A stretch of 64,000 nt of DNA from an uncultured Prevotella sp. (GTDB lineage Bacteria; Bacteroidota; Bacteroidia; Bacteroidales; Bacteroidaceae), in contig CAJOFA010000009.1 of NCBI GenBank assembly GCA_905233985.1, positions 1-64,000 on the forward strand. Reading direction: 5' to 3'. The position numbers and the translations under genes were made by a program. Positions 53,885-62,641 of this stretch are shown here, piece after piece (the first letter of the stretch is position 1; each line of letters begins with the position of its first letter). Below the pieces are notes generated by a model. It made no database searches. It was not told where the DNA came from and worked only from the letters and a program-made list of their open reading frames with translations.

Positions 53885-55117
53885 TTATAATATGAATGTC
53901 TGTAACTGTTCAGGGGTGAAGAGTGCTTGTGCCACATCCAGTATCTGTTGTGATGTGATAGCGTCAATCTGCTGGAAAAGTGTGCTGACGTGATGCTCCT
54001 TATGCTCATGCAGATAGAGCTTCGCCATATCGAGGGCAAACTGCTCGCGGTTATCTGAGGCTATGGCCAGCTGTCCTTTCAGCTGTCGCTTGGCGGCTGC
54101 GAGCTGGCGGTCGCTCAGGGGATGGTTCATCACGCGGTCGAGTTCTGTACGTATCAGCCGCAGGCAATGGCGCACGTCATCGTGGTCGCAACCGAAGTAC
54201 ACCGTCCACATACCTGTGTCGCTATAGGTGGTCATAGAACTCTCTACCGTATAGACCAGCGCGCGGCGCTCACGCAGGGACACGTTCAGTCGTGCATTCA
54301 TTCCCGGGCCACCCAAAATGTTGTTTAACAGGAACAACGGCATACGTCTCGGGTCGTCGGCAGCAAAGGTGCGGGTGCCTATCATGACGTGTGCTTGGTG
54401 GTGACTTTTGTGAAGGGTGGAGGTTATAGGTGGAGGGTTAAAGGAGGAGGGTGGAGGGAGAATACCTGAAGTGCAGGAACATATCTCCTTCAACCCTCCA
54501 CCTTCCACCTTTAACCTTTTTCTAATTTTGTCAAACTTCACATCCCCATACACAAAGAACACCATATTCTCGGGACGGTAGTGGCGGCGGGCGAAGCGCA
54601 GGGCATCGTCCTGCGTGAAGGTCTGCAGGTTCTCGCGCGTTCCTAAGATATTATGTCCCAAGGGATGACCTGAAAAGAGCTTGTTTTCAAACTCGTCGTA
54701 GATAAGTTCCGTCGGCGTGTCGTTGTAGCTCTCTATCTCGTCGCAGATGACGGCTTTTTCCTTCTCCAGTTCTGTCTCCGGATAGGTGCTGTTGAAGACG
54801 ATGTCCGTCAGCAGGTCAACGGCACGTCCTACGTTCTCATGCAACACAGTAGCGTAGTAGATGGTATGTTCTTTGGTGGTAAAGGCGTTGAGGTCGCCGC
54901 CCACATGCTCCAGACAGTTGAGTATCTGCATCGCCGAACGGTGCCTGGTGCCCTTGAACGTCGTATGCTCCACGAAATGGGCCAGCCCCTCCTCTCCGGG
55001 AAGCTCATGACGCGTGCCTGCGGCGATGGCATAACCGCAATAAACCACCTGCGAATTCGTGTTCGGCAGATGAATAATACGCAGTCCGTTGGGCAGTGTA
55101 TGTGTGTTGTAGTTCAT
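53885..55117 (-). CDS. M16-family zinc peptidase
   Basis: A 410-residue insulinase-like metallopeptidase: HFVEH (47-51) is the inverted zinc motif, and the third ligand glutamate lies in EKEKAVICDEIESY. The C-terminal M16 half follows. There is no signal peptide, so it is cytoplasmic. A segment of about 40 residues (KVEGGGLKEICSCTSGILPP and so on, about 196-234) breaks the fold between the two halves and comes from a GGTGGAG/CCTCCAC inverted repeat. The ATG at 55117 is used; the 55123 TTG is close to the -7 box. Substrate unknown. Confidence 0.87.
   Translation of the reverse strand: MNYNTHTLPNGLRIIHLPNTNSQVVYCGYAIAAGTRHELPGEEGLAHFVEHTTFKGTRHRSAMQILNCLEHVGGDLNAFTTKEHTIYYATVLHENVGRAVDLLTDIVFNSTYPETELEKEKAVICDEIESYNDTPTELIYDEFENKLFSGHPLGHNILGTRENLQTFTQDDALRFARRHYRPENMVFFVYGDVKFDKIRKRLKVEGGGLKEICSCTSGILPPPSSFNPPPITSTLHKSHHQAHVMIGTRTFAADDPRRMPLFLLNNILGGPGMNARLNVSLRERRALVYTVESSMTTYSDTGMWTVYFGCDHDDVRHCLRLIRTELDRVMNHPLSDRQLAAAKRQLKGQLAIASDNREQFALDMAKLYLHEHKEHHVSTLFQQIDAITSQQILDVAQALFTPEQLQTFIL
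54411..54520. repeat. inverted pair of 7-bp period repeats inside the peptidase gene
   Basis: The left arm 54411-54460 (GGTGGAG/GGTTATA/GGTGGAG units) and the right arm 54484-54520 (CCTCCACC/TTCCACC units) are complementary over most of their length, with a central spacer of about 23 bp. The reading frame stays open through both. Confidence 0.75.
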
Positions 55118-55128
55118 TTTCAATTTGC

Positions 55129-55136
55129 AAAGATAA
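55129..55136 (-). promoter_or_regulatory. -7 box for the M16 peptidase gene
   Basis: TATCTTTG on the minus strand, 12 bp before the ATG at 55117. Confidence 0.6.
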
Positions 55137-55179
55137 GAAAAAAATGAAAAGAATAATAGAATAAAAGAACTTTTTTTCT

Positions 55180-55187
55180 TACCTTTG
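55180..55187 (+). promoter_or_regulatory. -7 box for the PfkB gene
   Basis: TACCTTTG, 20 bp before the ATG at 55207; divergent to the peptidase promoter. Confidence 0.65.
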
Positions 55188-55206
55188 CAAAATAAAAGCT
55201 AAAACT

Positions 55207-56169
55207 ATGCGCAAAGTTATAGGAATCGGCGAGACCGTACTCGACATTATCTTTCAGGGCGAGCAGCCCATTAGTGCCATTCCTGGCGGCTCTACGTTCA
55301 ATGCTATGATATCGTTGGGACGCTCTGGAGTCAACACCACGTTCATCAGCGAGACAGGCAACGACCGCGTTGGGCGTCGCATCATCAGTTTCTTGGAGGA
55401 GAACCACGTGGACTCCAGAAACGTCAATGTGTATCCTGAATCGAAGTCACCGCTGTCGTTGGCATTCCTCAACGAGCAGAACGATGCGGAGTATGTCTTC
55501 TACAAAGACCATCCGCACGACCGGCTGGACTTCTCCTACCCCGAGGTCAACGAGGATGATGTCGTCGTGTTCGGCAGTTATTACGCCTTGAATCCGGTCA
55601 TCCGTCCGCAGGTGCTGGGCTTCCTGCAGTATGCCCACCAGCGTGGTGCCATCCTTTACTACGACGTCAACTTCCGTGCGTCGCATCAGCATGAGGTGAT
55701 GAAGCTGACGGCAAACTTCCTGGAGAACCTGGAGTTGTCAGACATTGTGCGCGGCAGCCACGAGGACTTCGGCATCATGTTCCGCAACAGCGATACCGAC
55801 TCGGTCTATCGCTCACAGATTGCGTTTTACTGCAAGAAGTTCATCTGCACGCGGGGCAGCGAACCGCTCGACGTTCACGGTGAGGGAGGCTTCAAGAAGT
55901 CCTACGCCGTACAGTCGGTGGATGCCGTGAGCACCATCGGTGCAGGCGACAACTTCAACGCCGGCTTTGTGTATGGGCTCATCAGGCTGGGCATCACGCG
56001 CAGTATGGTGACCGACGGACTCAGCGAGCAACAGTGGGACGCCCTCATCGGCTACGCCCTGCGCTACTCAAAGGAGTGCTGCAAGAGCATCAACAACTCC
56101 GTTTCGGTGGAGTTCGGCGCACAGATGAAGGATGAACTCCTCCGTGAACTGGCACAATCAGCAGAATAA
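55207..56169 (+). CDS. PfkB-family carbohydrate kinase (fructokinase-like)
   Basis: A 320-residue ribokinase-fold sugar kinase in the cytoplasm. The N-terminal part is VIGIGETVLDIIFQGEQP with the substrate loop PGGSTFNAMISLGRSG, and the C-terminal ATP/anion-hole motif is STIGAGDNFNAGFVYGLI with the catalytic Asp. The phosphoryl acceptor may be fructose or another sugar; sequence does not decide. The flavodiiron gene follows 21 bp later and is perhaps cotranscribed, without an evident metabolic link. Confidence 0.87.
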   Translation: MRKVIGIGETVLDIIFQGEQPISAIPGGSTFNAMISLGRSGVNTTFISETGNDRVGRRIISFLEENHVDSRNVNVYPESKSPLSLAFLNEQNDAEYVFYKDHPHDRLDFSYPEVNEDDVVVFGSYYALNPVIRPQVLGFLQYAHQRGAILYYDVNFRASHQHEVMKLTANFLENLELSDIVRGSHEDFGIMFRNSDTDSVYRSQIAFYCKKFICTRGSEPLDVHGEGGFKKSYAVQSVDAVSTIGAGDNFNAGFVYGLIRLGITRSMVTDGLSEQQWDALIGYALRYSKECCKSINNSVSVEFGAQMKDELLRELAQSAE

Positions 56170-56189
56170 TCATTAAAAGAAATAAGACT

Positions 56190-57395
56190 ATGCAGGAAAT
56201 TACAAGCAACATCTACTACGTGGGCGTCAACGACCGCAACAAGCATCTCTTCGAAGGACTGTGGCCGTTGCCCAATGGCGTAAGCTACAACTCGTATCTC
56301 ATTGATGATGAGAAGGTTTGTCTCATTGACACCGTGGAGGTCGATTTCTTCACGCAGTTCATCGAGCACATTCACGAGGTCATCGGCGACCGCGCCATCG
56401 ACTATCTGGTCATTAACCACATGGAACCCGACCACAGCGGTTCCATCGCGCTGATCAAGAAGTACTACCCCGACATCCAGATTGTGGGCAACAAAAAGAC
56501 GTTCCAGATGATGCAGGGCTTCTACGGCATCGAAGACGGTACGGTAGAGGTCAAAAACGCCGATTCCATCGAGCTTGGCAGCCATACGCTGAACTTCGTG
56601 CTGACGCCGATGGTGCACTGGCCCGAGACGATGGTGACGCTGTGCGTACCGTCAGCTGCGGCTGAGTCACAGCCAACGGTGCTCTTCAGCGGCGATGCCT
56701 TCGGCTGCTTCGGAGCCCTGAACGGCGGTATCATCGATGACCAAATCAACTGCGACACGTTCTGGTTGGAGATGGTGCGCTACTATTCGAACATCGTGGG
56801 CAAATACGGCACACCTGTTCAGAACGCCCTGAAGAAGCTCGCCGACGTGAAGATAGACTACATCTGCGCCACGCACGGCCCCGTCTGGCACGAGTATATC
56901 GACAAGGTCATCGGCATCTACGACCAGTTGTCGAAGTACGAGACAGAGCCGGGACTGGTCATCTGCTACGGCACGATGTACGGCAACACCGAGCGTGCCG
57001 CTGAGGTCATTGCACGTGCTGCCTCGCAGGCCGGACTGAAGAACATCGTCATGTATAACGTGTCGAAGACCCACCACTCCTATATCATCCGCGACGTGTT
57101 CCGCTACAAGGGTCTCATTGTCGGCGCACCGACTTACAACACCGCCCTTTATCACGAGATGGACGTGCTGCTCAGCGAGCTGGCAGGCAAGGACATCAAG
57201 AACCACCTGTTAGGCTGGTTCGGCTCTTTCGGCTGGGCATCGAAGGCCGTCAGCGAGATACAGCGCTGGAACGACGAGCGCCTGCATTACGAGCCCGTCG
57301 GCTGTCCTGTGGAAATCAAGCAGAGCCTGACGCCGGAGACCACCGCCCAGTGCGAAGCCCTTGGCCGCGCTATGGCAGAGCGATTGCTTCGATGA
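56190..57395 (+). CDS. flavodiiron protein (FprA family)
   Basis: A 401-residue cytoplasmic enzyme that reduces O2 or NO to water or N2O, protecting the anaerobe. The beta-lactamase-like domain holds the diiron ligands in NHMEPDHSGS (H77, E79, D81, H82) and ATHGPVWHEY, and the flavodoxin domain starts LVICYGTMYGNTERAAEVIA (about 252) with the FMN loop APTYNTALYHEM. Both halves are complete. It overlaps the convergent LOG gene by 26 bp. Confidence 0.93.
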   Translation: MQEITSNIYYVGVNDRNKHLFEGLWPLPNGVSYNSYLIDDEKVCLIDTVEVDFFTQFIEHIHEVIGDRAIDYLVINHMEPDHSGSIALIKKYYPDIQIVGNKKTFQMMQGFYGIEDGTVEVKNADSIELGSHTLNFVLTPMVHWPETMVTLCVPSAAAESQPTVLFSGDAFGCFGALNGGIIDDQINCDTFWLEMVRYYSNIVGKYGTPVQNALKKLADVKIDYICATHGPVWHEYIDKVIGIYDQLSKYETEPGLVICYGTMYGNTERAAEVIARAASQAGLKNIVMYNVSKTHHSYIIRDVFRYKGLIVGAPTYNTALYHEMDVLLSELAGKDIKNHLLGWFGSFGWASKAVSEIQRWNDERLHYEPVGCPVEIKQSLTPETTAQCEALGRAMAERLLR

Positions 57396-57921
57396 AATCG
57401 GCGATTTCATCGAGGCTATTCGCTACATGGATATAATCCTGCCACCTTCCGCGTATGACACCTTTTGTCTGTAAGTCTTCGAGAAGGGCGACGAGGCTAT
57501 CCCAAAAGCCCTTCATATTATAAAGGATAAGAGGCTTCTGATGGTAGCCAATGGTAGCGGATGAAGCTATCGTGAATATCTCGTCCAACGTCCCGATACC
57601 ACCAGGCAGGGCGATGAACACGTCACTTTTATCCTCCATCAGCTGTTTACGGTCATTCAGGTTATCGCAGAGAATCTCCACGTCCACATGATCACTCGTA
57701 CGTCTTGACTTTTCAACAATGGCCGGTACTACACCTATGGTGCGTCCACCGGCTTCCCTTGTAGCACGTGCAACACACTCCATTAATCCTAAGTTAACCC
57801 CGCCAAACACGATGGAATGGCCGTTTTTGGCTGCCCAACGGCCTAACTCCTCCGTCAGCGTGAAGAACTCGGGGTCAATCTGCTGGTTGGCAGAACAGAA
57901 TACACATATTTTCATCGTCAT
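57370..57921 (-). CDS. LOG family protein (TIGR00730 Rossmann fold)
   Basis: A 183-residue cytoplasmic protein of the LOG/lysine-decarboxylase-like family, whose members cleave nucleoside 5'-monophosphates to base and ribose 5-phosphate. It shows KICVFCSANQQIDPEF at the start, VFGGVNLGLMECVARATREA and the PGGIGTLDE active-site loop. The arginine and glutamate expected for phosphoribohydrolase activity are there. Either ATG (57921 or 57915) is possible. Its 3' end overlaps the flavodiiron gene on the other strand. Confidence 0.9.
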   Translation of the reverse strand: MTMKICVFCSANQQIDPEFFTLTEELGRWAAKNGHSIVFGGVNLGLMECVARATREAGGRTIGVVPAIVEKSRRTSDHVDVEILCDNLNDRKQLMEDKSDVFIALPGGIGTLDEIFTIASSATIGYHQKPLILYNMKGFWDSLVALLEDLQTKGVIRGRWQDYIHVANSLDEIADFIEAIALP

Positions 57922-57937
57922 ATTTATTTATAGGATG

Positions 57938-57945
57938 CAAAGTTA
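57938..57945 (-). promoter_or_regulatory. -7 box for the LOG gene
   Basis: TAACTTTG on the minus strand, 16 bp before the ATG at 57921. Confidence 0.6.
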
Positions 57946-57980
57946 GGTATTTTTCGGGGTTTTTCCAAACAAAGGGCATA

Positions 57981-58020
57981 AAAAAGTGCTTCCAACACGC
58001 CCTCCCGGCGTGTTGGAAGC
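57981..58020 (-). terminator. strong terminator, minus strand
   Basis: Perfect 14-bp stem GCTTCCAACACGCC/GGCGTGTTGGAAGC with a 5-nt loop at 57988-58020, followed on the minus strand by ACTTTTTT. It ends either the helicase transcript (stop 137 bp upstream) or a short RNA from the boxes at 58042-58062. Confidence 0.85.
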
Positions 58021-58041
58021 GGATATATAACACACTTTCCT

Positions 58042-58062
58042 CAAAAGTACGATGCAAAGGTA
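58042..58062 (-). promoter_or_regulatory. two -7-like boxes facing the terminator
   Basis: TACCTTTG (58055-58062) and TACTTTTG (58042-58049) on the minus strand, with no ORF between them and the terminator hairpin 22 bp away. No -33 TTTG is obvious. Confidence 0.4.
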
Positions 58063-58156
58063 GTGATTTTTTTCTATTATTCGTGTTTTTTTTACGTTTA
58101 TTTTGTTCAAAAAAACAAAATTATTCATTCAATCGAACAAAAACGGCCTTTTTCGT

Positions 58157-60031
58157 CTATTTTTTCTTCGGTTTGCGACGCGCCCAGCCTTCTTCGCTGA
58201 AATCTGGCACTTCTCCCTTCAGTTTCATGCCGGCAGGGTTCAGGAACTTCATCCACTCGTCTTTGGTGTATTTCCGGGCTGAATTTTTCTTCGCGCCCTT
58301 CGGGCTGAAGTCGGCATTGCTGCGCTGGCGTCCTTTCACCCTTTCACCTTCCACCTTCTTCCCTCCACCTTTAACCTTTGCTCTTCCACCCTCCACCTTT
58401 TGAGTATCGGCTGCATCATTACAACGCACCTCGCGGTTCTTGAAGTATTGTCCGTTGAGGTACTGCATCACTCGTTTGGCATCGGCTTCGGGCACGTCGA
58501 AGTAGCAGAAGCGCTGCAGGAGGTCGATATGTCCCACATCCACATGACCGTGAACGTGCTTGTTGAGGAACTGCATGAGCTCGCCAGGATAGAAGTGGTC
58601 GGCCTTACCCAGATTGATGAACAGCCGCCGGAAGCCTGCTTCGGGCTTCGTGGGGGTGTTTTTCTTCTTCCTTTCCCCGTCGGCAGCCTTCCGTTCCTTC
58701 GATGAAACGGGCATGATTTCGGGTGCATCGGCATAGTAGGCCAGAAACTTGCCAAACTCCAAGGACACAATCTTCTTGATGAGGTCTTCTTTCTCCACAT
58801 ACTCGAAGTAGCGGTTGATGTCCTGCATGAACGGCTCTATCTGCTCATCATTCACATCGGTCTTGACTATCTGGTCCATCACCTTGTAGAGCTGCTTCTG
58901 GCAGATCTCCTGTGCCGAGGGAATGGTGCCCTCGACGAACTTCTTGCCTATCTCCTTCTCGATGTTACGTATCTTGTGTTTCTCGCGTGAGTGGACGATG
59001 CTGATGCTGGTGCCTTTCTTCCCTGCACGCCCCGTTCGGCCGCTGCGGTGTGTGTAGTTCTCGATGTCGTCGGGCAGTCCGAAGTTGATGACGTGTGTCA
59101 GGTCGTCCACATCCAGTCCGCGTGCTGCCACATCGGTAGCCACGAGCAGCTGTACGGTGTGCTGACGGAACTTCTGCATGGTGAGGTCGCGCTGCTGCTG
59201 ACTGAGGTCGCCGTGCAGCGATTCGGCGTTGTAGCCGTCGCGTATCAGCTTGTCGGCAATCTCCTGCGTCTCTAACTTCGTACGGCAGAAGATGATGGCA
59301 AAGATACGTGGGTTGTAATCGACGATACGCTTCAGGGCGAGGTACTTGTCCTTAGCGTTCACCATATAGTAGATGTGGTTGACGTTCTCCGCACCCTCGT
59401 TGCGTGAGCCCACCACAATCTCCTTGTGGTCTTTCAGGTAGGTCTTGGCTATCTTCTCTATCTCACGGCTCATTGTGGCCGAGAAGAGTAGGGTGTTACG
59501 CTCGGAGGGTATGCGCTCCAGAATGGCGTCGATGCTCTCGGAGAAGCCCATATTAAGCATTTCGTCAGCCTCGTCAAGCACCACGTTATAGGCTTCGTCG
59601 AGTTGTGCCACACCGCGGTTGATGAGGTCTATGAGTCGCCCAGGTGTTGCCACGATGATGTGCGCCCCGTGCTTCAGCGCACGAATCTGCTGGGCGATGC
59701 TCGCGCCGCCATAGACGGCCTCGATGTGAATACCGTGCATGTACTTTGAGAAGTCACGCATGTCGTCAGTAATCTGCAGGCACAATTCTCGTGTCGGCGA
59801 CAGGATAACGGCCTGTGTCTGACGGTTTTGCGGGTCAATGCGCTGCAAAACGGGAATGCCGAAGGCGGCCGTCTTACCCGTACCTGTCTGTGCCAGCGCG
59901 ATGACGTCGTTCTGACTGCCCAACAAATAGGGAATTACCTCCTCCTGTACGGGCATTGGCTGTGTGAAGCCTAATTCTTCGATGGCGCGGCGAATCTCCT
60001 CGCAGACGCCCAGTTCTTCAAATGTCTTCAA
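58157..60031 (-). CDS. deaD: DEAD-box RNA helicase with DbpA-type RNA-binding domain
   Basis: A 624-residue ATP-dependent RNA helicase for ribosome assembly or cold adaptation, cytoplasmic. Motifs in order: Q motif FTQPMPVQ, AQTGTGKTAAFG, PTREL, VLDEADEML, FSATMS, and HRSGRTGRAGKKG. After the two RecA folds comes a DbpA-like RRM (FRRLFINLGKADHFYPGELM to NREVRCND). Residues about 543-567 (QKVEGGRAKVKGGGKKVEGE) come from the GGTGGAG-type repeat at 58330-58400, then a basic tail. The start is TTG at 60031; no ATG fits. It follows GH3 by 21 bp. Confidence 0.93.
   Translation of the reverse strand: MKTFEELGVCEEIRRAIEELGFTQPMPVQEEVIPYLLGSQNDVIALAQTGTGKTAAFGIPVLQRIDPQNRQTQAVILSPTRELCLQITDDMRDFSKYMHGIHIEAVYGGASIAQQIRALKHGAHIIVATPGRLIDLINRGVAQLDEAYNVVLDEADEMLNMGFSESIDAILERIPSERNTLLFSATMSREIEKIAKTYLKDHKEIVVGSRNEGAENVNHIYYMVNAKDKYLALKRIVDYNPRIFAIIFCRTKLETQEIADKLIRDGYNAESLHGDLSQQQRDLTMQKFRQHTVQLLVATDVAARGLDVDDLTHVINFGLPDDIENYTHRSGRTGRAGKKGTSISIVHSREKHKIRNIEKEIGKKFVEGTIPSAQEICQKQLYKVMDQIVKTDVNDEQIEPFMQDINRYFEYVEKEDLIKKIVSLEFGKFLAYYADAPEIMPVSSKERKAADGERKKKNTPTKPEAGFRRLFINLGKADHFYPGELMQFLNKHVHGHVDVGHIDLLQRFCYFDVPEADAKRVMQYLNGQYFKNREVRCNDAADTQKVEGGRAKVKGGGKKVEGERVKGRQRSNADFSPKGAKKNSARKYTKDEWMKFLNPAGMKLKGEVPDFSEEGWARRKPKKK
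58330..58400. repeat. 7-bp period repeat (GGTGGAG family) in the helicase gene
   Basis: CCTTTCA, CCTTCCA, CCTTCTT, CCTCCAC, CTTTAAC units on the plus strand, read in frame as a Lys/Gly/Glu-rich linker (KVEGG, KVKGG, KVEGE) in the helicase tail. Confidence 0.75.
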
Positions 60032-60052
60032 ATCTGTTGTTTATTATTTCTG

Positions 60053-62641
60053 TTAGTTGCCTGAGGAATAATTGACGTTCAATTTCTTCAGGTCTTTGTC
60101 CTGCGAGCTGGTGCCGTAGAGCAGCTCATACTGTCCCGATTTGGTACGCATTGTGTTTGTCTCAGCGTCCCAGAACTCAAAGCTCTTCTTGTCGAGGACG
60201 ATGGTGGCGGTTGTGGTCTGCCCGGGTTTGAGGTGCACATCACGGAAACCGCGGAGCGACTTCAATGGTCCGTTCGTGTCGGCCAGATTGCGGATATAAA
60301 GTTGCACGACCTCTTTGCCCTCGCGTTTTCCCGTGTTGGTGACGGGAACGTTGACGGTAACCTGCTCGCCGTTGACGGTATAGGTGGCATCGCCCACTCC
60401 GAACGTAGTGTAGCTCAAGCCATAGCCGAAGGCAAACAGCGGGTCGTTGAAGTAGCGATAGGTACGTCCTTTCATGGAGTAGTCTTCGTAGTCAGGCAGT
60501 TGGGCATCGTTTCTGTAGAACGTGATGGGCAGTTTGCCACTGGGGTTGTAGTCGCCGAAGAGCACGTCGGCAATGGCGGTTCCACCCTCCTGTCCGGCAT
60601 ACCAGGCCTGTACGATAGCGTCGCAGCTCTCCGTCTCGGGTGTCAGGGCGATGGCCGAGCCGGAGCAGTTGACGAAGATAACGGTCTTACCGGCAGCCTT
60701 GAGTGCCTTCAGGAAGTCGCGCTGTACCTTGGGCAGTTCGATGCTGGTACGGTCGCCTCCCTTGAAGCCTTCTATATCGACCGGCATTTCCTCACCCTCA
60801 AGGGCTGCAGAGATGCCACCGACGAAAATCACCTTGTCAATACCCTTCAACTGCGAAATCATCTGCTGGTAATCGATGTCCTGTTCCTTAGCGACATTGA
60901 TTTTCAGGTTGGCATTATAAGTATGAATATGCGAGAAGCGTACCTCGATGTTATAACTCTTGCCTGCCACAGCCTGGATGGGCACACGGTTGGGCGTAGT
61001 ACGCCAAGTGTGGTGCGCAAACTTCTGCTCACCGTCGATGAAGAGCTCAAAGTGTCCACAACCCTCTACGTTGACAACATATTCGCCGCTTTCCTTCGGA
61101 GTGAAGGTCGTTTGGTATTTGGCTGAGAATCCTTCCAAGAGAACACCGGGAGCGAAGTTGTGCATACCAGCTGTAGTGACAGCCAGCGGTGTGGTATAGT
61201 ACTGCGTAGTGACGGGCTTGCCCTCCATCTCGCGGTTGTTCCAGAAAGTCCCTTTCAATCCCTTCTTACCCTCGAAGCTACACTGTGACTCCATCAGGCA
61301 CTCCATTACTTTGTCATAGGTCAGGTCGCAGCCAGGATGATAAAACAGTTTCTTCTGTTTGGCTTTGATGCCGTCAAGGATGGTGACGGTGTGGTTGGGC
61401 ATACCGTTGTAGTTTCCCCACATCATCGGTGCATTGTCGGCATTGGGGCCAATGACGGCTATCTTCTCCGCATTCTTCTTGAGAGGAAGCACGGCTCCTT
61501 TGTTTTGCAGCAGCACAATCGTTTCACGAGCCATATCGAGGGATGTTTTTGCGTGTTCCTTGCAGGACATAACGGAGTAGGGAATCTTCGACCACTCCAC
61601 CAGCGAGGGGTCGTCCATCTCGCCTAAGTCAAAGCGGCCTTCAAGCAGACGGATGACATGCCTATCGACCTCTGCCTCAGTCAGCAGTCCACGACGGACT
61701 GCCTCAGGAATGCTCTTGTAAGCATAGCCGAAGCCGCACTCCACGTCCGTTCCGGCGATAGTAGCCTTAGCAGAGGCGTGGGTGGCATCGGTGGACGACT
61801 TGTGCGACTCATAGAAGTCAGACACAGCGCCGCAGTCGCTGACCACCAGATACTGGAAGCCCCATTCGTCACGCAGAATGGTCTGCAACAGACGCTGCGA
61901 GCCACAGCAGGGGTCATCGTCCAGTCGCTGGTAGGCACACATCACCTCGCGCACCTTAGCATCCTGCACCAGCGTCTTGAATGCTGGCATATAGGTCTCC
62001 CAGAAGTCGCGTGGTGAAACGTCGGTCAGATTGGCTGTGTGGCGCGTATATTCCGGTCCGCTATGTACGGCATAGTGTTTGGCACAAGCCCACAGCTTGC
62101 GGTACTTGGCGTCCTCGGGACCCTGCAGACCCCTGACGACCTGTACGCCCATAACGCTGGTCAGGTACGGGTCTTCGCCGTAGGTCTCCTGTCCGCGTCC
62201 CCAGCGGGGGTCACGGAAGATGTTGACATTCGGTGTCCACACGGAGAGGCTATGGAATTTCTCGTCCTCGCCGGAGCCACGATACATACGCTCATTATAT
62301 TGGGCACGGAACTCCGTACTGGCGACGTCGAATACCCGATATAACAAAGAAGGATTGAAAGAGGCAGCCATAGCAACGGGCTCAGGGAACACCGTCACGT
62401 GGTCCATATTGGCAGCACCGTGAAGTGCCTCACTCCACCAAAAGAACTTCTTGATACCGAGTCGTGGAATGGCGGGACTCTCGTCAAGCATCAACATAGC
62501 TTTCTCTTCAAGCGTCAAGCGACTGCAGAGGTCTAACGCCCGTTCATGAGCAGAGAGATTGGGGTTCTGATACGGAAGAGTCTGTGCTTTTGCCGACAAC
62601 ATGGTCAGCCAACAAAGCGTAAGGGTTGTAATAATTTTCAT
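60053..62641 (-). CDS. GH3 beta-glucosidase/beta-xylosidase with PA14 domain
   Basis: An 862-residue exported retaining glycosidase (signal peptide about 1-19, cleavage near AKAQ). The GH3 N-terminal barrel has the nucleophile D269 in LVVSDCGAVSDF, then comes the second GH3 alpha/beta domain. A PA14 domain (about 455-600, KGTFWNNREMEGKPVTTQYY to NIEVRFSHIHTYNANL) is inserted in it, and a fibronectin III-like domain (GKREGKEVVQLYIRN) closes. In Prevotella such PA14-GH3 proteins are usually beta-xylosidases or beta-glucosidases, which would suit the xylan locus, but the choice is not decided. Its start overlaps the symporter gene by 4 bp. Confidence 0.92.
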   Translation of the reverse strand: MKIITTLTLCWLTMLSAKAQTLPYQNPNLSAHERALDLCSRLTLEEKAMLMLDESPAIPRLGIKKFFWWSEALHGAANMDHVTVFPEPVAMAASFNPSLLYRVFDVASTEFRAQYNERMYRGSGEDEKFHSLSVWTPNVNIFRDPRWGRGQETYGEDPYLTSVMGVQVVRGLQGPEDAKYRKLWACAKHYAVHSGPEYTRHTANLTDVSPRDFWETYMPAFKTLVQDAKVREVMCAYQRLDDDPCCGSQRLLQTILRDEWGFQYLVVSDCGAVSDFYESHKSSTDATHASAKATIAGTDVECGFGYAYKSIPEAVRRGLLTEAEVDRHVIRLLEGRFDLGEMDDPSLVEWSKIPYSVMSCKEHAKTSLDMARETIVLLQNKGAVLPLKKNAEKIAVIGPNADNAPMMWGNYNGMPNHTVTILDGIKAKQKKLFYHPGCDLTYDKVMECLMESQCSFEGKKGLKGTFWNNREMEGKPVTTQYYTTPLAVTTAGMHNFAPGVLLEGFSAKYQTTFTPKESGEYVVNVEGCGHFELFIDGEQKFAHHTWRTTPNRVPIQAVAGKSYNIEVRFSHIHTYNANLKINVAKEQDIDYQQMISQLKGIDKVIFVGGISAALEGEEMPVDIEGFKGGDRTSIELPKVQRDFLKALKAAGKTVIFVNCSGSAIALTPETESCDAIVQAWYAGQEGGTAIADVLFGDYNPSGKLPITFYRNDAQLPDYEDYSMKGRTYRYFNDPLFAFGYGLSYTTFGVGDATYTVNGEQVTVNVPVTNTGKREGKEVVQLYIRNLADTNGPLKSLRGFRDVHLKPGQTTTATIVLDKKSFEFWDAETNTMRTKSGQYELLYGTSSQDKDLKKLNVNYSSGN

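Noticed and set aside
60233..61126. 297-codon plus-strand ORF inside the GH3 gene
   Set aside because: Antisense to a full GH3 protein with catalytic motifs; no promoter box and no domain.
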